In this document: piece after piece, positions 51,601 to 60,600 of the stretch
How positions within the stretch are numbered: position 1 is the first letter of the stretch
Layout of the letters: each line of letters begins with the position of its first letter
NCBI RefSeq assembly: GCF_901933205.1
Contig: NC_044581.1
Location: forward strand, 7,178,001 to 7,242,000
Origin: Camarhynchus parvulus
Lineage: Eukaryota > Chordata > Aves > Passeriformes > Thraupidae
DNA: 64,000 nucleotides
Direction: 5' to 3'
Position numbers and translations under genes: made by a program
The notes under the pieces: model-generated
Told to the model about the DNA's origin: nothing
The model's input: the letters and a program-made list of their open reading frames with translations, nothing else
Databases searched by the model: none

Positions 51601-54600
51601 TGGCTCGCATTCAGTTACAATAAAACTGTGTTCAGACTCTGGTTGATTTAAAATCCCAGTAAGATCCATAAAACTGACTGGGGAAAAAAAAACATAATAA
51701 ATCCCAAACCAACAAGTAGCCTGCTTAGGGGGACAGTTCCCAGTGCAGTGGAGCCTTGGATAGGATTTGGAAACATCATTCTGGGAACACTGAGCGTCAA
51801 GATGTGGTTTTCTACCAGCTGTAAACAATTTCTACCTCCAAACCTTGTCTAATGTACATTAACCTGCTTATGTTTACATCCTGGTCAAATGCACCAGTCT
51901 AAGAGCTGTGTTCCTGAAGCTGAGACCATCAGGCTTTCAAGATGTCCTGCTCAAATACACACACACTTCATTTAAAGCCATATCCCTGTTTCACTGATAC
52001 ATCCTTTTGCCCACTTTCAGGACTATGATCCATGTAATAGTAGGAACTGTGCTATTAACCAGCCCAGCAACAGAAGTATCTATCCCAACACAGTTATATA
52101 AAAAATGGTGCTTGTGGGATAGCTGAGACTAAGGCAGGAATGTCAGGCAGTTCAGCTAACATCCTATACTGGAAACTTTTTGCAATTTTTTTCCATAATA
52201 TTTTTAAACAGATAAAGCACAGTGTGTCATTAGTTACCTAATGCCCTGTTGGCATGACAAGCATTGCAAACAAAAACAAGCAAAACTGGAGTCTTCTGGG
52301 TAAATTCTCATTGAATCCAAGAAGATTTAGGACATAAGCAGAAAATTAAAAACAGAAAGAGAGCTGAGGGGAATCATCTATAAAAAGCCCAAGAGGACAA
52401 TGAAAACTTACCTAGACAGAATTCTGCAATCTTTTAGCTCTCTGCAAATGCCACAACTGATGTCTCACAGCACTTCATGCACTCAGAATGACAACAGCCC
52501 CAGCTCCACTCTCCTTTATGCGCGGAGCAGCGAGATTTGTTTAATGTGAGCCTAAGTGCTTTTTACCAGGCTAAAACCACCACGCCAACAGAGGGAACAG
52601 GTTAGACTGTAACCAAAATGAATACCAAGTAGCACAGCATGTGTTTGGGTAGAAATGTCGCCCTGTGCTCCTCCCTCCACCTGACACAAACAAATAAGGC
52701 CAGGGAAGAGCACTGCCACCCATGCTCGGCCAAAGGCTTAGCGCTCGTCAGCACCTTCTGTGTCACCGGCAACAGCACAGAGGCCTCTCGTGGCAGCCTC
52801 TGAGGTCAGAATTTAAGCACACTTTTTTATCTGGCTTCAAAGGTATTCTGAGTATACATCTTGTCCTGAGGTTTTAGGATTGGGTCCACAGGAGGAAGAT
52901 GGAAAGGACCCTGCAAGGAAAGGTGCCTCTCACAGATCATGTTAGGAGGGTGCACTATGGCAAGTGGTAGCATGAGAGGCTCCCAAAGCTCCCAGAGAGG
53001 AATGAAGATGGGCAGGCACCAGCTCAACTGCCATCAGTGAGAGGGACACAAGCATTAGCATCTTGTGAGAGGGAACTCACACACCACTTTGCAGAATGGC
53101 ACATGCAGGCATTCCAACATCCCAGGAGTTGCTACTAGCAAGAGCCCTGCTGAAGATCCATAAACAAGAGGTCTGCAGTACCACACAGCTACACCCCACT
53201 TCATTGTTAACTAGCCACAGCTTCAAGGAGACCCAGAGTCTCAGTGGTGTGTGTGGAAGCCAGAACATGAACTATGGGGCTTTTAGCTGTAAGACCACCC
53301 TCTCTGTCACTGTAATTGAGCCAGGTCCAACACTAGGAACCTGGCAGCTCAGGAAGTCTGCTCTGTACTGTCCATTCCCTCTGCTCAGCTCAGGTCCCCA
53401 CCCAGGGCTTCCAACTAGATCACCAAGCCACACTAAAAATAGCCAGCTCACAAAACCAGCTCTTGGCTCTAGCCACTCCACCCTCAAAATACAGAGACTA
53501 ACTATACTGCCTTCTGCAAACAAAGGAGAATTCACTCCTCCATCTATTTATAAGCTGCTTATTCACAGCTTGTAAGCACAAATTCTTTTCAGATGAGGAG
53601 CTTGGGGGAAGAGATCAAGCTCATTCTGGTTCCCTGGTGCACAGAGCCAAACACTCAACATGATCATTCCTTCACCATCTGAGGTTTTTCTCCTTTCAGC
53701 TCTCACCTCTAGCCTTGGGACTATCTTGCCCATCACCATGCAGAGCATGACACAATCCCACTCCTGTGCCACGGTGAGAACACTGTGGTAGAGCCAGGCA
53801 GGTGCATTCTGGTTAAAAACCATCTATATATTCATATAAAATGGTTATACCTTCTTTACTCTACTTGTGACTCATAACACATCTGCAGGATGAAAGGCAT
53901 TCACTGGGCACCTGTCTAGGCACACAATTCCAGATCTTGGCTATGCTGGAAGAAGAGCAATAATGAGAACAACAGTGAAAAACACCTGGCTAAAGACCAG
54001 GTTAAAAGGATCCTGGCTTTGCTGCCCAGCCCCAGCCTCACTTCAGCAAGAGCTCCCACTGCTGCTGCCTGGCCTCTGGCAGCTTCTCTGACATTGCCAT
54101 CAGAAACTGTAAGTTTTTGACATCCACTACAGAAGCAGCAATAAATTAATCCACTTTTCACAGCTGGCTCAGTGAGTTGCCTGCAGGTTAGCTGATCACT
54201 ACACAAGATAGCCAGAAGCCAAAGCTACACCTGCTAACCAACACTATGTACCTTATTAAAACAAGTCTGGTTATTAAAAAATTCCTCTTTGAAAGTGCAA
54301 AAAGAAGTATTAACAGCATTGAAGTGATGGAGGTCTCTGTGACATGTGACCACACTCACCAAGAGGAACTTCAGCTAGGCTAACAGCTCTGCATTTCAAT
54401 CCCCACAAAGACTGAGACAGCAAAACCTCAAAGAGTTCAGCTCACAGACCTGGAGAAGCACTGAGCCTTCAGTGCAGTGGATGGTGTGAAGGCAAATGTG
54501 CTGGCTTTAAATCTACCAACACTGAGCAAGTGGCAACGTCACCTCCAGCTGTCCCCAGGCACCTCTGGGTGGCCAGCCCTACCATTACAGCACTTAAAGA

Positions 54601-57600
54601 GGTGCCACAAAGATACACTGGCTCATGAGTGCCACACCCACACCAATTCCAGGACAAATTCAGCCTGGTCCTGCTGGAGGTGGGAGATCTCAGAGGGATC
54701 AGCTGAGCATACCACAGCGCCTAATCCAACTCCCTGCAATGAGCTGCCTGCAGGATGTGTATTCTAGGAACTGAGCTCCTCCTTCCTAAGCTGGGAAAAA
54801 GCAGAGTTCCAGACAGCCTGCTTGGAGAAGACTGTCTTTCCTTTTGTGGACAAGCAGCTGGATGGGCAAGGCTATTTTCTGCAGTGGTACTTGGTGGAGA
54901 AAGGAGTATGAAGACTCCTGGTCAGCTCACAATGGGAGCAGTTACTGGTCAAAGCCACTGCTGTGGTGCTACAGCATCTCAGGATGAGACCATCCAGGAA
55001 AGACTCCCAGAAGCTCTTAAACCATCTGTTAGAGAAACAAATGGATGGAGCACAACACATCCCTCCTGCATGCCCACATCTGTGATGGAATAAATTCAAC
55101 TTTTGCAGGAAAGAACCTATGGCGCTGGCTTAGCAAAGCCTCACAAATCCCAGGTCAGACCTGAGCAGCAATGAGACCCCACTGCTCTGTGCCACAAAAC
55201 AATCCAAAGGGCATCTGTGCTCTCCAGGAGGGCAGAGCGAGCAGAGAAGGTTCCACAACCAATTCCACAAGAAGAGTTTCATTACTAAAGAAAAACTAAA
55301 ACAATTCTTGTTTACCTTGTGCTCTTGAAAGGTATTTGGCAGATAACATCTGACTGCACTTACATGCCTGCTTCCTTGCCTGTTTTAACTTATTATCTCC
55401 AACCTGTGGTCAGGCATTTTCAGAAGGGTTCATCCATCTCTATTCTTACCAGCTCCCGGTGTTCTTTTTCCACATGAAACCACAAAATAGCAAGAAAGAC
55501 ATCTGTGACAGCTAGAAAAATATATTGCCTGAAAAAAAACCCAAGTCAATCCCTTGCTCAGTTAATCCCAAGGTGAAGGTGCAGATGGGCTTGTCAACTC
55601 TATTCTTAAAAAAAATTTAAAAATCACAAGTTTAACTTTAGTTCTCCACTTGTAGTTGGCATATTTTAAATAAGTGGAGCCAAAAGTCCAGAAAACTGCT
55701 CTTTAAACTGTTTTCTCTATTTATAGGTAATTCATGCACATTCAGACAGTCACCTGTTCACAAATGGCCTCAATTTATGACTAAGAAGTCCTGGCAGTCA
55801 TGATTATTTTATCAGACTTTTGTACCACACGAGACAATAAAAAACAACAATGGGACACGTGATAGACAAAAGAGCCAGAGGTGAAGAGTAAAGCCATTTA
55901 ACTTGCTTTTGTAAATAATTTATTTCAATTATTGGGAGAATGGGTGTGGAATTAGGCTGCTAGGCATTGATCAAGATTTTAGAATTCAAAGTTCAGAGCA
56001 GCAGTGCCACAAGCCCTGCTGAGTGCACACACAAAGGGAGTTCTGTTCCATTTTCACACATCACGAGTTGGAAATCAAATACTGGACCTACATACACCAA
56101 TAGCCACTCCATGCTAGCTTAGTTGGCCAGTTGCAATATTTTGTCTCTATCCTGCTTTGATCATATCTATTAAAGAAGCCTTTGAAAAATCATAATCTTT
56201 AGAGTATTAGCAGAACTTAGAACCTTTAATATCTGCACATCAGATAGGAAAGAAGGAGTAAGTGCAAAGTCATGGAGAACTGAAAACCAACAGTGCCTTA
56301 CACAGAGTTCTCTAGCCAAGTGATAGAGCTCTTTTCCCCATTTGAAGGGAACCTGAAACAAAGAAGAGGGGACTTCTTTAGTCCCCTGCCCCAATTTAGA
56401 TGAAAATTAAAATACTGCATGGATTTTAGTTTCTGCAACTACTCCACAGCCTAGAAAATAATAACTTTCTCCTGCTATATTCAGTTATGCTCCTTAGGCT
56501 AGAGAGAGCCACATATATTAGAGCCATGGCATACAGTCTCTCTTCACACTGGTACACAATGAATACAACCTGAATTAAGCAGAGAATATTCTACACAGCT
56601 TCAGCATGCACTCAAACACTGTACAATCAAAGAATTCTGTGTGTATCCCCCACCCCTGCCCTTGCTAAAGTAATCAAAGCAGTAAATTATCCTTAGGGGC
56701 TCTGTCAGATCAGGTTTCAAAGTTGATCATTTCCCTGCACAAAAACACAGGCTTAGCTTAAAACCAAACCAAAACAAAACTCATGAACATTTTCCCATTC
56801 TCCTAGGACTCTAAAGTTGCTGTGTTACTTAAAATAAAATAAATAATAATTAAAAAAAACTAAACAAAGCACAAAACCCCACATTATTGTGCTTCTCATG
56901 TCATGTGAGAATGAAAAGATTATACTGTAGCAATTCAATTCAAAATTGCATCAAGATTACTTCATCAGTTCAGCAAGAGAACTGTGTCTGCATAGTCTGC
57001 CAGAGCTCCTGACAGGAGCCACAGCAAGCAGGGAACAGAAACAATTACACAGCCTGCCCTCATGCTCCTCACTCTGCACCAAAATTTCGATCCTCTTCTT
57101 CCAGTGACAGGCAGCAACTTGCACTGTCATCCGCTTGCTGAATTTTAAAAGAGAAATGTTTTTTTCATAGTGTTTGGTTGAGATACTCCATAACTACTTT
57201 GTTATCTTCTCTGGATTCCCTCCCTTCAAACCTCCCAGCTTGTGATGGCAACATGGAGTTGAACCAGAGCAAGGCAGTGGGTGCACGGAGCTATTCCACA
57301 CCACCCTGCCACCCCCCGTGCCCTCACCTGCACCCACATGCCAGTGCTTATCTCACACTGGGCTGAAAGCTCCTGGCTGCAAAGGCTGCCTTTCTACCTT
57401 GCTGTTTGCACAGCACATAGCACAGAGGCCTTCCCATGCTGATAGGCTTCAGGTGTTTTAACAGCACAAACACAAGTTGTGCAATGCCCTGGGGATGTCA
57501 AACAGCTGGGCTCTCTCAGTCCCCGCTTCTCATACCGACCCCACAAATGGGCAGTGAGTATTTGTTTGTGCAAACTGTACCAGTGTGCCAGGAGATCAGA

Positions 57601-60600
57601 GCCTGCCTCAGCCAGCAAGCATTCCTCCCAGCTAAGGTCCCTGGAAATCCCCTTGCACAAGGAGTGCCTTAGGAAATCACACAGCGATAATGGCCAGCAC
57701 CTAAACATTCATCACTGCTATCATCAATTAAGGCTTGTGTTTTACAGGTACCCAAAATATCCACTTCTCTCTCCACTAGAGAAGATAAGTCTGATTTGGC
57801 TTGAAAAAGGAAGTTAAACCATCTAAGTGAACTCACCTGGACTAGCGTTTGGACTGGGGAAGAAGCAATCAAGATAAGAATAAAATTCATTACATTTTTC
57901 ACCTTTATTGTTTTTAACATAATTCCTTCCTACACAAAGCTGATCTCCAGCCTGCACAAACGATGGAACACCTCAGAGAGACTGCCAGCACCTGGTTTTT
58001 GCTCATCCCCATCTCCTCTTCTCCCACTCTGGGAGCTCACCTGTAGTCTTGGGTAAGGGTGACACAGGACGCCTCCTTCCCCAGTCTGGCGAGGAGCGCT
58101 CCACCCTCCTGCTGCACCCTGACCAAACTTGCATCTTCAAGAACATTCTTCATCAACTGCCTTGAATTCCTCAGCAGCACAGCTGCATCCTGGAGGGATC
58201 ACAAGAGTGAGGTGAGCAGATATTGCAACCTACAGGCAATGAGGGAACGGGCCAAAACAGGAACCTAAACCAAAACCACATCTCACCTGGGCCCACTCTA
58301 GGAAAAGGGGACATTGATTCCCATAGCTGTTTCTCTCCAGCCTGATAAGTCTAAAGTGATAAACAGTGCTCCTTATACACCTGATACCTTCCCCACTAGG
58401 CTAAAATTGTGACCCAATTCCTATCATTGTTCTTCCATTCATTTGCTGGGCATAGAAAAAATAGCTTTCCAGTCTTGCTTCCCACACATACTTAGCTCCT
58501 ACTGTTCTGGGAGCCTGGATCTGCATGGCTCCAAGCCTTGGGACAAGGTGCACATGAAAGGTTTGTGGATATACAGATGTGTGCAGCAAGGCCACTACCA
58601 TATCCTCCATCATTTAGTATTGGCACCCTCAGTGCAGAGCTGGCAGCAATTCCCCACCATGTCAGGGATGCAGCAGCTTCTCAAGAAGAGAAATAGAAGG
58701 TTTGTGACCACATAGGCTTGGTCTTTGTCTCTTTGTCCCTTCCCCTTCTTGCCCACTTCCAAACTTTGCCCACAACCAAGTCTGTACCAGCTACAGAGCT
58801 CTGGAGCTGCTGAGAATGCACCCCAATGCTGGATCAAGCACCCATCAGCAACAAGCCCAGCTGGAAACATCTCCTGGGTGACTCTGAGGAATCAGACAAT
58901 CAGTTTCCAAACCCACTGAGGCCTCTATCACTTCATTTGGATTAGCTTCTACTAGTATTGGGAAACCCTGCTACTCCAGCTTGCAAATTCAAAGCTACAG
59001 CTTTTCTGCAGCTATCCAGCCTTGTGCTCTCTTCTGCCTCAGGTCCACCCCTGATCCGAGGTGAGTGACATACTTACCTCAGCCTTTCCTGGTAATTTTG
59101 TGGATTCCACTTTATTAATAGCTCCCTGAAGGAAGGCACAAACACCCTGGCATTGTTGTAGTAAGTATTCCAGTTTCTACAAGAAAAAAAGACCAAGGCA
59201 GAGATTATTGTCTCATGGCTGACAGGAAAGGTCTTCTGAGCTTGCAGAAGCTTCAGAGTACAAAAATCAAGAGAGGATCAAACACATTAATCCGAGGGTT
59301 CAATTATATCATTCAGTGAGACTGTATCAGCAAAGAGAAGCCCATAAGAAGCTTCAGCTGCATCATACTAGACCAAGGCCTCTATGCAGACCTTAGAAAC
59401 CTGCATTCTCATGGCTTGGATGGGTCATGCTTTACAGAAAAAAAACAACCAAACCAGTCCACTGATGTCTCACATTTTTCCATTAGCATTTCTTGTAACT
59501 TTCCATGAAGATGAATCACACTGCATAAATTTCAGAGAAACAAAACATAAAACAAGTACTTGGAATTTTTTTACTTTAAATAATTTCTCCTTGTATTAAA
59601 AGTAGTGTAAATTAAAGATTAGGAAACTGAAAAGCTTCCAAAATTAAGCACCTTAACCTATGGACAAATTTGAAATCCTTCCGCTCTTCAGGGTGGGGGG
59701 GAAGCAGGGAGAAAAACAAACAAAAAAAGTCCAAACATTTCATAAGGGTTTGTGACGCACTATTTTTTAGAAAAGCTAATGATATAAGGCCTGAATACTG
59801 CCAGATGCCACCCTCTAGTCACTAAAATCAAGAGAAGGGAGAAACAGTTATTCCAAAATAACTGTGTTTAAAACAAAACAAAAAAGCAGCTGTTTGAATC
59901 TTTACTGAATTGAACTCCCTCCTCCCCTGGAGTGCTGGAACACTGCCAGCAGTGACAGATTAGCAGGCAGGATGCAGGTGAGATCACTGAGACAGGAAAT
60001 AAATGCTGTTTGCCACATAGCTGCAGAGCTAAGGGAGCTGAGCACACGGGTCATTATCACACACAGTATAAACAGGCATTCCATACAGAATGATTCCCAT
60101 ACTAACTCCCTTTGGTACTGTTTTACATGCCAAGACAACAAATAGCCTGATATTATGGTGCTTCCTTCATGAATTACCCTTCTGCACACACAGAGCACCT
60201 CAGCTCTCAAGGTATTCTCAACTCTGTCCATTAAACTAATCCATAACTTCTTGCAAAGTTTCTCTGCTTTGTCACTGCTAAATAAACTTCAACTTCTCCA
60301 AGTTCTCCAAGGCAATCCTTGGCACAGATTAGGCCTCTGTACCTCTACTGCATCAGCACAGGTTCATACAAGTACTTTTAGATGTAAACTGGAAAAAATA
60401 AGTTAACATTTGGCACATGCCAAGCCTATCTTCTGAAGCTTGCCACCAGCACCACAGTGGTGCTATCTGTGACATCTTAATTGTGGCACTCTGGGTAGCA
60501 AGGTCAGAGCCAAAAGACCACTGGATCCTCTGGAAGCTGAGGTGCCAATTCTGTCAATCACCAGGGTCAGCAAACTCAACATGAAGACAGCCAGCTTGTG

